From Paraphoma chrysanthemicola (taxonomy: Eukaryota; Ascomycota; Dothideomycetes; Pleosporales; Phaeosphaeriaceae), in contig JAGMWG010000001.1 of assembly GCA_020744225.1 (NCBI GenBank), positions 1,674,001 through 1,738,000 of the forward strand: DNA of 64,000 nt, given 5' to 3'. The position numbers and the translations under genes are program-made. Positions 46,675 to 59,569 of this stretch are shown in pieces. The notes beneath the pieces were generated by a model. The model worked only from the letters and a program-made list of their open reading frames with translations, was not told the DNA's origin and searched no databases. Numbering within the stretch: the first letter of the stretch is position 1; every line of letters starts with the position of its first letter.

Positions 46675-46873
46675 ATGGCTACGCTGATGTTCACGCTACT
46701 CTTGTTGTTTCTTCTTCCTTGACCGACCTTGGATGTGGCTGAAATTCAAGAAGCCGCCCTTTGCTCCTCCGGGCTCGACACAAGGACCCATACTGATATG
46801 CACGAGTGGTCCACCAACATCGCTCGCCGATCCTGAATCCAAACCTCGTATGAATGTCACTGGGTGGACTTGA
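46675..46873 (+). pseudogene. DQPW family copy D, frameshifted
   Basis: From ATG 46675 the frame gives a hydrophobic stretch MATLMFTLLLLFLLP and stops at TGA 46720-46722. In the +2 frame, starting just before that stop, the family core follows: DRPWMWLKFKKPPFAPPG, then STQGPILICTSGPP and a terminal NVTGWT with TGA at 46871-46873. The match to copy B across PF.PPG.TQGPI.IC is close. The shift lies in the T/C-rich run near 46700-46720. It is a broken copy or an assembly error; the N-terminus may lie elsewhere. Confidence 0.5.
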
Positions 46874-48892
46874 TTGTCTGGGTGGAGAGGATTTTCTTCT
46901 TCTTCTGGGGCATGGGGTCGGTATTGACCGCAGCAGTGGATGGATTGGTGTGGAGAGAATGGTGTATGAGGAAAGGCAATCAGTGGCGTGGATATACCCT
47001 TTTCTTAAGCCCTTGGATGGGTTGTCAGACTACCAAATCTGTTGGGGATGCGCAAGACCTAGATGTTCATTCGTACGTCGTTTATTCATCCAGATCCGAG
47101 ATATTGGAGGACGTATCTGCTACCCAAATTAAAGTTTCAATTGACCGTGATCTCCTGACAATGGTCATCTGCGCCGTTCGTGCTCATCAATAAATATTAA
47201 TTCTCTTTTCTGTCGTTTCAATCTCTTTAGTCCACCTGAAAATATGTTACGTTTCTCTTCCTTCCCTTCCCTCGGTACGACAACATGCAATACCAAATCG
47301 GGCATACGACACCCTCTTCAGTCCACATGCAATAGTCACAATCCCTTCCATGACCCATTCGGCCAAAATGCAAACGTCGCGCAATCCCCATCACCAATAT
47401 CTCGGATATCGAGCCTTTCCAGAACACCCCGTACCACGACGTCGCGGTTCCGCTGCACGATATTCGTGGGGAAACGCCGCTGTTTGGGGCGGACGTTTCG
47501 CTTTGTTTGGAACGCCTTTCTCGATCCAGACCCATGGGTGCTTCCTTGCACACGGATCTTGATCGGCGCAGCACCGGAGATTGGTCGTTCATGCTACACA
47601 TGTTGGACATTTGCATTCCAAACCAGCGTTGAGACGTGAGAGTGATGCACATGGTTTTTGTCTGCCTTGCTTTGCGCGAATGTCGAATCGAAGAAGGCGG
47701 TGCGACGTGCATGTATCGAGGATGGAAGGATCAATAGTCACTTGTGTAATCCGCCGCATCTTACCTTGAGGTTCTACTGTACACCTAGAATCTCAAATCA
47801 CACCATTGATCTCGCATGTTGCGCAAACCGTCAAAACATTCATGCGCAGCCCCTCCAATCACGTCCCAAGCGCATCGAGCGGCGACGCCCCTGCCGCTGT
47901 CGTCCACGTGTTACACGGCCACAAGCGACCGCCGTGCATGCAGCTGCATAAGATACAATCTAGGCGAGCAATGTCCAGGCAAAGAAGCTGCAGGAGGCCG
48001 ACGATACGTGTCACCGCTGCTGGGGGCAGGTTCGCCGGCGACGTGTGTAAGTGTGCAGGCCAGCTTGCGCGGTTGGGAAGGGCAGGCGAGCGAGACCAAT
48101 CGACCTTTCTTGGGCTCAACACCATCACGGACGGATAGGGCGATGATGGAAAGGGATTGTTGAATGCGACAAAGGGTGTTCAAAGGGCAATGCATCTGAA
48201 CTGCGGTTCCTGCATGTGGCCAGATGCAGGGCTCGCCGGGCCATGGAAGACGATGGAAGGGCAGCATCCAGCCCGGGTCGGTTAGTCCGGTCGGGGGTGC
48301 GCAGCAAGCGGCTCAGCCAGACAGTCATGCGCCGGGCGATGGCGAGGCGCTGCGAACACATGCCGGCTCGAGGTAAGTCTGGCTATGGTGATGCATGCAT
48401 TGTCACGTCCGCAGGCCACCTCGCCGACACGAGTCCGGCCTGGGGCAAGGCAGCCAAACGCCAGGACCAAGGCTCGACTTGTCTTTAAAGAAGCGCCGCA
48501 GCCCGCAAAGAGGGTGCGTCACCTTTACTTGCTGCACTTGCTGGACCGCACCGCCGAGACCCTTATTCACCGCCGCCCGTCACTTCACCTTGCGCTGCAC
48601 ACATCGAACCATCGCGAAGGCGAAACCACTTAGTCAGATTGCGTAGTAGTGACTTGTTATATCATAATCGCCGACCTCGCTCCTCTTTCTCTCTCTATCT
48701 ATCTTGCTCACACGACACACTCTCAACAACCTCAACTATCAGCCTAGCTGGACCGCCCATCCTTTATCTCCGTTATCTACCGCCTCATCTACGTCAACCC
48801 GCGCCACAACCACCAGCGTCATCGCACCCTGCATCCGCTCCGCACCACTTCTCGTAGCACCAACGACACCACACAACACATCACTCGCCATC
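46874..48892. other. Intergenic, no supported gene
   Basis: About 2 kb. A 161-codon minus-strand ORF (47227-47712) and an overlapping plus-strand frame near 47350-47640 exist, but neither shows family features. The last 250 bp before 48893 are pyrimidine-rich and are likely the promoter/5' UTR of the ubiquitin-like gene. Confidence 0.45.
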
Positions 48893-49465
48893 ATGCGCCG
48901 CACATCCAGCATCTCGAGCATCAGCTCCTCAGCCTCGGAAGCTGAAGACACAATGCAGATCTTTATCAAGACCGTCTCGGGCGACTCCAGTACGTCTCAC
49001 TCAGCCACTCGCACTTACTGCACTCGCAATGCTAACCACCTCGCAGCAATCCCCCTCACCATCCCCTCAAACACCTCCATCTCTACTCTCCGCACCCTCC
49101 TCGCGCTGCGAACCAACCTCTCCACGCCGTCGGACCTGCGCCTCGTGCACGCCGGCAAGCATCTCTCGTCATCCACCTCGACGCTCTCATCCTACAACAT
49201 CCTGCCCAACAGCACGCTGCACATGGCACTGCCCTTGCGCGGCGGAATGCCGCCCAAGAAAATCCGATGCAGTTTCAAACTATGCAAAGACGCGGCGCAG
49301 CGCATCGTCGGCGACTGCGGCTTCTGCTCAGGGCATTACTGCGGCAAGCACCGGCTGTTGGAGGACCATAAGTGCGAAGGGCTCGAGGATTGTAAGAAGG
49401 AGAGCCATGAGCGGAATGCGGAGCGGTTGAACAGTGAGCGGACGGTGGCGATCAAGGGTGTCTAA
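48893..49465 (+). CDS. Ubiquitin-like/AN1 zinc finger protein
   Basis: Two exons (intron 48990-49046, in frame; branch GCTAACC, acceptor GCAG) give 172 codons (171 aa). After a Ser-rich leader, residues 21-99 form a ubiquitin fold: MQIFIKTVSGD, LRLVHAGKHL, SSYNILPNSTLHMALPLRGG. This parallels ubiquitin's AGKQL and STLHLVLRLRGG. An AN1-type zinc finger follows directly, with Cys/His spaced as CSFKLCKDAAQ, CGFCSGHYCGKHRLLEDHKC. The tail is charged (KKESHERNAERLNSERTV). AN1 proteins with ubiquitin-like domains act in proteasome and stress pathways. The LRGG directly before MPPKK would be a cleavage site for a ubiquitin-type protease, though whether it is cut is unknown. Retaining the 57-nt intron would add 19 residues inside the fold. 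Confidence 0.85.
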   Translation: MRRTSSISSISSSASEAEDTMQIFIKTVSGDSSTSHSATRTYCTRNANHLAAIPLTIPSNTSISTLRTLLALRTNLSTPSDLRLVHAGKHLSSSTSTLSSYNILPNSTLHMALPLRGGMPPKKIRCSFKLCKDAAQRIVGDCGFCSGHYCGKHRLLEDHKCEGLEDCKKESHERNAERLNSERTVAIKGV

Positions 49466-52400
49466 AGTACTTTGGACACCTAGCCGGACATTCTTACCGA
49501 TATGGGAAGAGGATGTCGCAGGCGTTGGAGAGAGGCTTTCTCGCGATAATATGGATTCGATTGACTGTTTTCAGTGTCCTACTGGAGCAAGGCGTTTTGT
49601 TCTGGAGGCTCCTTTTCTAGCGCTTTAGCATGGGTAGCCTAGACTAATCAAACCACTATCAATATTCATTGTGAGGCTCTCTTTCGTGATTGTTTGGTAG
49701 CTTGTTGCTTTGATGTAAGCGACCTAGTACTACCTGCGGCTTTTCATCAAATGGCAGCGAACTCAATACCGTCGGCGTACCTGCTGCAGTCAGCGAACTT
49801 CACCTTTCCTCTATTTCGAGGCCTGCCTTCTTCAGATTCTGCGCAAACGAGTCCGCTGGTGGAGTTTGTGACCCGTCCCATCCATTCATAAAGCGTCGGA
49901 CTTGACCTCCAGATCTGGTGCGCTCTGTTGGTGACATTTACCCGCTTTTGTCCAGTGATATCTTACCATGTCTATATCTCCAAAAGCCTACCTTGGAAGC
50001 CTACAGCGATTTTATATTCCCGTCAAATTGCGACTGCTGTCCCGGACCACTGCTTCGTCCGGTTTGTGCCCAACTTTGTAATTGTTCAGTAATTCACCGA
50101 CAGTGTTCGGCAGCCCCGAGTCATCTCCATGGGTTTCGCATCCAGGATTCAAGCACACACGGCCCGCTCGCCACGTGTCGCCTGTTGCCGACTCATTGCT
50201 GCCAAATTTCGCCAATCTGTTGAGGGCCAGGAGTCCGTTTACCATGGCAGCGGAGAGGTCCTGGCGCTCCCCGAGTCACGCCGCCAAGCATCCGGGCGCG
50301 GTGGTTTGGTTGGGAAAGGAGGATGTTGCGCCCAAGGTAGCGATGTTGCGAGATCTGTGCTGTGAGCAATGTCGTTGGGCACCTCTCGCCTATGAATGTA
50401 CTCGCTGACGAATCATTCAAACCTTGGGCTTTCTTCAACATCTTTCGTGAGTCGTGGCTCTACGACAAGGGCAAGAACTCGGCGCAGAAGGCTTGTGATG
50501 GAAAGGCCCGACAACCTCGCAGCTCTCCCCGTTATGCGATCATGGGTGTTTTCCGGACACTCTCCCGCCTAGGCAATGCCCACAACCAAGCGAAATGGAG
50601 CCCTGCAGCCGATGTGAGACATGCGACGCCTCGCTGTCTCCGCCCCGCTCCACTCCTCTCCGCTGAGCACTGGGCGCCGTGGTGCTTCTCTTTTGGGCTT
50701 TGTGTCACGGCCCGTTCCTTGTACTTCAGTCGGATGATCGGATTGCTCCACTCAGGTCGGTCCCATCTTCGTCATCTTTCGGATCTTCGCAGTGTCAGGT
50801 CTCGTGTGAGTTGACGTTGAACTGTGTGTGGACTTAGGCGGTTCAGGGACACATCCTGGCCGACGACTAGGATAATGTCATGCGCAGCAGTGCTTTCTGC
50901 TCCTCTCCGTAAGATCCAGTCTCTTCGCCAGGCTGAGTCGTCTTCAGGTTTTGCCGTGCTTGCCGTGCCATGCCTTGCACTTGTTGGCGCGTATGCTTCA
51001 TGGCGCGAAGTAAAGCGCGGTTGTTGCTATGAAGTGCATTAACAGCCGTATTTACAGCGCATTCCTTTTGAAACCGTTGCATTGCAATCCTGCTGCATTC
51101 CGCTCGTTCAAAAATTTGGACAGTTTCCGCTCCGCCTGTGTTTGGCCTGTCAGTATTCGCGCCACGTTGGGTGCGGACGCACGCTGCGGCAAGAGTGGCC
51201 TGATGTTGACTAACGGAAACGCGGTTCGGAAGAATGATGCTGTGGCGCTCTCCGCTCCGCTCGTATTTGCTTATTCACACTCCACGCGCTGGGCGAGGCT
51301 TGGGGAAAGGTGTTCGACATTGGAATGCGCTGATAAGGATGGAAGATCAATGACGCAGAAGGTGGGATGTTGGGATGCTGTGTTGCTCTTTCCTCTGTGT
51401 TTGTGCGCTTTCCAGCACGACGGTAAGCCAAAAGCAATGCAATCCGTGCGTCATGGCGCAATCACCTCTCAGATAAGCTGGCACGCTTCGCACTCTTCAA
51501 TTTGATCATCGAAAAGGGCCGACGACGTCTTTGCTATCGGAATAAGCTAAGAGAGACCGTTGTTCAGCCGCCTGGACGGGCTGAAAAGGCAAACATCGTG
51601 TGACGATCAAGGACGGCGCGAGATATCGCGGCGACGACAAGCATGTGAAATTACACCAGAAACCTCTATCCCAGGGTACGGCATCGCATTGCTTTATGCG
51701 CCTTGCAGCCCGACGGCGAATCTGTGCTCTTGTCGCACGACTCGCAAGAACCAAGAGCCCAGCGTGTTGAGAGCGCTATGGCCGCGTACTGAGCTACCTG
51801 AGCTACTACTAGCCTCCATCGCGATTCCCCAGGGGGCTGAGCACCATGATCCTCAAGCGCAGAAAGGCACCTCAGGCATGCGGCATCAAGGTTGTTGTCT
51901 AGATGGATAACGGCAGAGGCAATGGACAAGATTCTCCACGCTCTGTGGGGATCGTGGAGCAGTGTACGACGCGTCTGACGTAGCGTTGCGAACTCCCAGC
52001 TGCGAACAGATCCTGGGTTGGCGTCATCATCCGTTCCATCGCGAAGTGACCACTTGCCTTGCGAGGCTGAGTTGCTACCGGTATTACAAATGTCCGGTTG
52101 CAGTACTCCGTGCATCACGGTGGACGGTAATGCCTGGCGACGCGTACTGGGTAGTTAGTCATGGTACGCGCAACTCTCGGCCGGCGGCAGCTGTTTGGTG
52201 TTGACAGAGAAGGTTTCGAGAAGAAATGATCAGCACGGATCTAGGGAGAAATCGGATCTTCACGGTTCCAGATGCTGTTTGGTGCTGACAGGTGCAACGA
52301 GACCTCGTCTCGAAAAGGCAGCACGACCCCAAGTTGGGATGTCCATGGTCACGATTTGCCAAACAGGGAATTGAGAGGAGTCGTGGCTGAAGATCCTCTT

Positions 52401-54211
52401 GGCGTTTCTGATGCGCGAGTGCAGATCTTCTGTTTCTCAGACACCGAACCATCTTTCTACGCACCGCATTCCACGTCCACGGGATTTCTTATCAGCAAAA
52501 ATGGCCGCAGGCGACGGAGATCTGTCGCAGCCGCAGTTTCGATCTCTTGTAGGACCAGCGCACCCGAAGCTTTGCCGGAGTGATGCGAGAAGGGTGAGGG
52601 CGTCGTCGCTGTTCTCCGCCCTGTCGTCTTTCTCTCGCTGACGCGTGTACATGCTGAGGCTCTGCTGCACGCATCAAGGATTATCAAGGATGAGGTAGCA
52701 CTGCCGCATGCATCGCGCTCCGTCGTTGTGGCTCAAAAGGATCGAGGACGAAGCGTGGGACACTTGTTTCCTTTGCCAAGAGGTACCTCGTCGATCGCGC
52801 GGCGTTGGTTCCGAATCACACAAAGCAACCTTGGAACCCACTGACAGAGGCTGTGTCAAGATAGCGAAGCACCGGACCCTTGCGAGTATGACCTCTGGGT
52901 GGTCTTGTTACGACGCCAGCCTTGGCGGACTTTTGACACCATTGCCGTATGCCAGCGATTCTGCGAGCCGCTGACTTCTTGAGGTCATCAGCTTGGTGCC
53001 GTTCCACTTACAAGGCGGCTGCATATGAGATCGAAATGGCCTGGGCCGTCGACTGTCGTACACAATTTAGGGAGACGTGCATTCTCAACATCTACAAGCC
53101 AGGTGGAGTACGCCAAGGCGGAATGTTGGTCAATGTACATCACTTTCTTGGCCTGTGGAACCTACCGGCCCAATAACCTAGACCGAATCCCATATAACGC
53201 CTCTTCCGCCATAATGCCGCCAAGCACAGGCCCGCTCCGCTTCCTCTTGGGCTCCTAAGGCAAGCCACCACATCCCTTCATCCCTTTCCATCCGGCAACA
53301 GGCTACACGCAGCACATGCCGAACGACTTCAATTTTGTGAACCTTGTGCTTCCTCTTGACAGCCCGCCTATCAGCGCCCAAGCTTGGGCCACACCTTTTT
53401 CCATGGCAAGCTACATGCACCATGCACGTGTGTGCTTCACCTAACCGGCGTTCCATGGTCGCGGTTGTCACAGTCACCGCTCTTTCAGGGCAATTGAAAA
53501 CTTTGCGTCTCAGAATCTTTGAGGTTATGGAGAGAGTGCCACTCGGCTGCCGTCTTGCAAATCTGTCCCGCCGGCAACGGAAACTGATAACAGCCTGGAG
53601 ACGTGGGGAGGAGTGATCAACGCTAGTGTGCGCCGAACGCTGTGCAAGTGCAGATGAGCATCATTCTGCATATCTGCCGTAAACTTTGGGCTGCATGCGG
53701 CATGGCGGATCCCTAATCTCAACGACAAACAGACCCTGAGCCTGGCGGAGTCAAGGCTTCCGCGTAGATTGTGGATCACTATCCTTGGCCCTTCTTGGGC
53801 TTGTTTCCTTGCATTGCTTGTGTGCCCCCGGTCTTTGATTCTCCATTACACGGACGGTTTGACTACCACGTCACCATGGACAAGACTCGAGGAGACAGCC
53901 ACACGGGGGTTACGCGCGTGCTTGGGCGAAAGTGGAGCCCTGTCATTCATTCAATTTCTTTAGTACGTACCCCAGACCCATCAGTGCTGTTTCTGGAGCG
54001 CCCGAGTACTTATACTTGCATCGCTCCGCTCAGACTTTGGTGCACTCCTTCATAACCGTGCGTCCTACTATTGACTGTGAACCTCCAAACAAACACAGAG
54101 GTTGAGCACGTTTTGATAAGCACGTCACCGCCTTCCCAACCTATCGGTGTGCGGCTTCCTCCTTCTCTCCTTACCCCACGCACCTCCAAACGACATCACT
54201 TCACCGCTATC
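49466..54211. other. Long gene-poor stretch
   Basis: About 4.7 kb without a gene I can support. Many ORFs of 60-160 codons occur on both strands, but none shows a domain, signal peptide with context, or paralogue in the window. No tRNA, terminal inverted repeat or tandem array recognised. Confidence 0.45.
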
Positions 54212-55940
54212 ATGGCAAGATCCTTCGACAAAGAGAGCCGCAAAGGCAGTCAAGGCACTCTGCCTCTGTCGAATGCCCCCACTGAAGCTGGCTCCATGAG
54301 AGAAATGTCGCCTCACGTTTCTCTACAGTCCCTGGAAGAGCCCGACTGGCCTCGCACATGGCGAGCATACGCCTGCTTGCTTGGCTGTTTCTTCCTCATG
54401 TTCAACTCCTGGGGTCTCGTCAACGCCTATGGCACATGGTCGTCATACTATGTCGGCCATTCACTCAGAACAACAGATCAATTGAAACTGAACCTTATCG
54501 GCTCTACCGAGTCGTTCCTGGTTTTATTGTTCTCTAACCCGATTGGCCGCTTGTTAGATGCTGGATACGCTCGCCACGTTATTGGGTTTGGCTCCGTCTG
54601 CGTCCCTCTCGGCTTATTCCTCCTCTCCGTAGTGCATCCTCAAGATGCGCATGGCGCAGCCGACTTCGGCTCCATCTGGGGCGTTCAAGGTTTGCTCGTC
54701 GGTATTGGCATGGCGCCCTTCTTCGTTTCGAGCTCCCAAGGTACGTCCAGAATATTACACAAGCCGGACTCAACACTGACGCTTCCCAGTCGCTGCTACC
54801 TACTTCCCCAAGCGGAGAGGTCTCGCCGTTGGTTACGTTGCATGTGGCGCCAGTGTCGCGGGTGTTGTCTATCCCACTATGCTTCGTTATTTGATCGAAT
54901 CCCTTGGTTTTGTCAAAGCTGTACGCTGTGTTGCAGGCCTAACCGCGCTGACATGTCTTTACTCGTTCATCTTCGCCGCGCCAAACCCCGCTCATGCAAT
55001 GCATGAGCCCAAGAAGTGGCTCTCAAAGCGCACCTGGTTCGATACAGACGTGAAGAGTAACAAGGCCTTTTGGTGGTTCACAGCAGCGGTGGCTTTTATG
55101 TTCTTTGGATTCTACCCCGTGTTCTTCAATATTGAGGAGGTGAGTCAGATCCTGCCTTTGGAACTTACCGTAGCTAACATTCTCTAGTGGGCAGCAACCA
55201 ATGGTTTCGGAACCCGTGATGGGGTTGGACAAGCAATTCGCCCCACGGAAGAATCCGATAAGCCCATCGAGACCTTCTGGCTCTTGACTATCATGAACGG
55301 CGCATCTACATTCGGACGACTCCTACTCGCCCATGGCTCCGACAAGGTCGGGGCGCTCAATATGCACACTGCTGCTCAGATTGTATGCTCGCTCCTGGTT
55401 CTCATCCTGTGGCCGCTTGCTGGGTCGGAAAGCTCCGCTATCGCTTTCTGCATTGTCTTCGGTCTCTTCTCCGGAACAGTTATCGGCTGCCCTCCCGCAT
55501 CGATTGGCAACATTCTGAACTGCACATATACAACTTCAGAGACAATACACCTAGCGAAGAAGAAGCTCGGACACTGGACAGGCATGATGTACAGCTTTGC
55601 TGCCATCCCTGCCCTCACAGGTCCCGTTATCGCAGGCTACCTCATCACCACATACAACACCTACTTGACCGTCCAGATGTGGTCGGGTGCCAACCTCTTC
55701 TTGTCGTTCGTATGCATGATGGCCGCACGATGGTATCTCCCATGCGAGGACGGCGAGATGGTACGCACCAAGATTGCACGCAAGTGCGGTCGCAATGTCA
55801 AGTCGGACAACGAAAAGGGATACCCAACGGACGTCGGATCACCCGAGCGTCTTTCACAAGCACCGACTCGCGTTCAGAGTGAGAGGCCTTCACGGCACGT
55901 CTCAAGTGAAAAGGTCAATCAGATTGGCAGCATAGTTTGA
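54212..55940 (+). CDS. MFS transporter, monocarboxylate permease type
   Basis: Plasma-membrane carrier of the fungal MCT-like MFS group; substrate unknown. Introns at 54741-54789 and 55140-55187 give 544 codons (543 aa) from ATG 54212. A hydrophilic Ser-rich N-terminus precedes the first helix (RAYACLLGCFFLMFNSWGL). Typical MCT features are the GLVNAYGTWSSYY element at the end of helix 1, GIGMAPFFVSSSQVAATYF (helix 4 into 5), and YFPKRRGLAVGYVACGASVA with its conserved Lys-Arg-Arg loop. The central cytoplasmic loop contains KKWLSKRTWFDT. In the second half FWLLTIMNGASTFGRLLLA precedes the motif-A-like loop. About 12 helices are predicted, with a Ser/Lys-rich C-terminal tail. Confidence 0.88.
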
Positions 55941-58900
55941 GGTGGATCTATTCAGGCTTCATTTTACTCTCTACGGCGTCACGGGCTTCGTTTTCGATGC
56001 TGGTGTCTTCTTCTTCTTCTCTTCCAAAAAGCTTTTGCTCTGCCTACTTCACATTATCTCTTTATTGACACGATGTTATGGCTGCTGGGCGGGACCTCAC
56101 GAGTTCACGGTCGAGCTTCATGTTCCGTTCTGCACACTGTTCACATCTTTTTGATTTGTCGAGGCACATGGAGCTCCCCTAGCAGCGGTTGAGCATCGGT
56201 TTACGACTTTTTTCTCTCAAACTACTACATAGAATTTCGCGAATCCATGAATCACATTTTACACAACCTTCACCTTGCGTACCAATTTGCTCTGTTGATG
56301 TCTCGCACATACTGACACGCGAAGCCCGCGAAGCCAAACTGCCATCCCCATCCCCATCCTCATCCTCAAACGGACCTCCCGGGTTTCAAAACACTACCAA
56401 GTTGGGCAGCAACACACTACCCTCCCAACGATGCTTCCGTGCTTACACCCCAGCACGCCTCATCGCGATCCACATTGTCCGTGTCCGTGTCCCCCTGTCC
56501 AGCCTGTGCCAACCCTGCAAGAGCCGCAGTCTCACCAAATCAGCCGCAAACATATAACGCCGACGTGATATAGCCCGGTATCCATGTCACATGCGAAGCA
56601 TGCGCCACGGTAGAGTACGTACAGCAGGGTATATTGGAGCGGTTGATATGATTGCTGTTGTGTACCTAACCCCACATGTAAGATTTTGGGCAACAATGGG
56701 AAAGAGGATGCGGCAGTTGAGAGGATTGGGCTTGGAGATGGTGGGATAGTGGGATTGAGAGAGCGAAGGCGGCTTGGAAAGTGTCTTGTGTTGATCACGC
56801 ATTATGAGACAAGAAGCTTTGGGGGCAGGTGACATGTCTTGGATTTTCTAGTTTTGAGGTTGAATGCGTATTTACAACCTGTCGAGTATGAAGATGGTAT
56901 CAAAGTCTCTGTTTCCGCTGACTGAATAACTACATCCCGTGACGTGAAATGAACTACGTTTATTTGTTCGTCCGTGAGCCTCGATAGCTGCGTCCAACTC
57001 GTCCAGTTCTCGGAGAAAAGCCTTACACGTGTATCAGTCACACCTTCCGTTGGGTCCCGCACAAGCGCCGAGCAAGGACAGCGTGTCCGCTGTTTTTGCT
57101 GTTTTTGGTTGACCTTTAGTGTCAGCGTAGTGTGAGTAGCCGGTGATCTTCCGGGCGACGATCGCTGGTCTCGTTGCGAACCTGGGACAACATCGAAACA
57201 CTGGACTCTGTCATTCCCCAGCTTCTCCGCCAGGCCGTAGATACTTCGATCGTTCTGCCTCGATGCAGGATGCAAGATGCAGGATAATCATGACATGTTG
57301 GATGTGTCTTGTGCAGTGTTCATGTGCCCAAATTCTACACCAGTAGGCCCACTACACTCCACTTTTGGAATGTGCGCATCTTGTAGTATGGTCCACTGTT
57401 CGTTCAGGTCCGCCTGCATATTCGGATATTGATGTGGCTTGGCTGGGGCTGAGTGCGTGCGTTGAATATCAATCACTCTGCATGTGTTTCGCGGTCGTTT
57501 GTCATATGCCATCGACCGTACCGTCGGGTAACGAAGAGCCGCGGAGTTTGACTTCTGGATGATCCTGCCACTTGTTGCGGTTGAGCGCATGTTTCGGCAC
57601 ACCGAAGCCGCATCTGCAGCGCCAGTGCGTCGCATGCCATGGACAAATGCGTGACGATGAGAAAGCCGTCAAAAACGTTTTGCAATCTAGTGGAAATTTG
57701 ACACGAGCAGCGACAGCTGAGGGCTAATTTCTTGTGGGGCTCATTCAGAATACCGAATCATTCGGCTTTGTGTTCCAAGATACGACGCCGGCCGCGATGT
57801 TCGAAGTGTGTCGAAACGCAGCTCGCACAGATTTGCAGCCGTTGACGACGCTGAAACACACAGACCAGATTCCGTCAAGTGGGTAGCTGTTTGTTGGGTC
57901 CTTTGCACGCGAGAGTCGTACGATTGTTTGACAGTTCTGGTTCATGGTGCCGATGCGCATCACTTTCCTCCTTGTCGTTACGATCGGCATCTGACCCAAA
58001 TTGCTGGCAGTCTATACTTGTGAATATTAAAGCATGACCTGAGACGGACAAAGACCCCGCAAGATCCGTCGGCAAGGCTTAGGCCCTTCTGTACGGGTGT
58101 GGCTGGCGGGGTACCGGTAGCCAAGTTTCGTCCAAGGCCATCTGCATTGATCGTGCATGGCATATATTGCGACGTTTCTGTACCCACTGCTCTGGCAAAT
58201 TCGATCAGAAAGTTCGAGAATGCACAGTCAAATATCACATGTGGCCTTCATGGAAGGCCCGGACTCATTATGCGTGCTCTGTGATTGCCGGTCATCAAGG
58301 CTGTGTGAGAACTGCAGGCTGCAGCCCATGGAAATGCATACATGCTTGCCTGCCTGTCAATATTGTCTCGCGGCTTGAGCGGCACCATGTTCAACCTGTT
58401 GTGGAAGGAAGCACTGAGAAATCCAAGACAGAAACGACCGATAGAAGCTAAGTCGTGGTCGCCCACCGACGCTAATCTTGGCCTTTGAAAGGGGGCTCGC
58501 TATTCCGGTCACCCTACATTCTCATGATTCCCAAGAGCATAACAAAGACACGTAATTTCTGTTGAAAATACATATCGCAAGCGAGTGCTTCCACGTCTGT
58601 ATGTCTTGTCAAAAGCCGATGTGCGGGGTTGAAGCAGGAGAAGTTTGGCGCCATCACAGTCCAGCCGAGCAGAATGGAACGCATTATCGGCCAAAAATCA
58701 AGGGCCGTGTGTGTAGCCAGAACAAGCACAAACAGTCTTATGTTCCGGCTTGTGCAAGCCTTGGGTTGCACTGGCGACGGATGTGGCTCATTTGCCTGGC
58801 GGAAGCCAAGGCTCCGCTGTGCTTGTCGCAGCTTCGTTGCGGCACATCCTTTTGGCGCCTTGTCCAATGTGGGGAGATGTACACTGTGGCGCAAGGGTTC

Positions 58901-59569
58901 GGAAAGACTTGGCGGGTTCCGCAGAGCAATGTGGTTAACTGTTCGCGGCCTCGAAACGGTGCTAGTGCGTCCCATCCTCGAGAATGTGTACATGCTGAAA
59001 TACTCCTCCAAGTCCTCGGCGTGCTTGGCGGCTCTCAAATATGCCGATCGTTGTCATTATGAGCTGGTCACGCTGCATGAAACATGTTGTTCCGGATCAT
59101 TATCGCAGCGTGCGACGCGCATAAAAGTCGTTAGACTGAGGCTGTAAGGTTCGGTCATCGCGAAAACGCCCGATCGCCTCGGACGCCGTGGGTAGGGGGG
59201 AGTAACCCGAGACATTATTAAGTAAGCTCGTGAATGTTTTGAGGCATGAAATAGGGTATCGTTAAATGCCGATGCTATCGTGCTTGTCCATAGAACATAT
59301 CAAGTGCAGCCAGGATGCCAGAATGCTTAACAGCCAAATATAATCGACACAATCCGTACAAGTGGGAAAAGCTGCAGTCCCCGGGGCGCCTTTCGTGCCT
59401 GTACGCGCGTAGAGAAGAGGTGTGATGTCATGATGTAAGAATGATCCAGACGCCAGACGAATTTCTGACTCGGACTGTTGCTGAACGCCAAATCGAGGAA
59501 GTTGCGCGCTGAATGCTCAGGACGCGTAAGAGGACGTCGTGTATGCAAGCCCTGGACCCGAGGTCCACA
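55941..59569. other. Long gene-poor stretch
   Basis: About 3.6 kb with no supported gene. Overlapping ORFs of 170 codons on opposite strands at 58514-59147 lack any family feature. No RNA gene seen. Confidence 0.45.

Noticed and set aside
47227..47712. 161-codon minus-strand ORF
   Set aside because: No family feature or signal; composition is Arg/Ser/Cys-rich, as in non-coding frames. A plus-strand frame across it is equally unsupported.
58514..59147. Overlapping 166-174 codon ORFs on both strands
   Set aside because: Neither has a recognisable domain, start context or splice logic; long open frames by chance in GC-balanced DNA.
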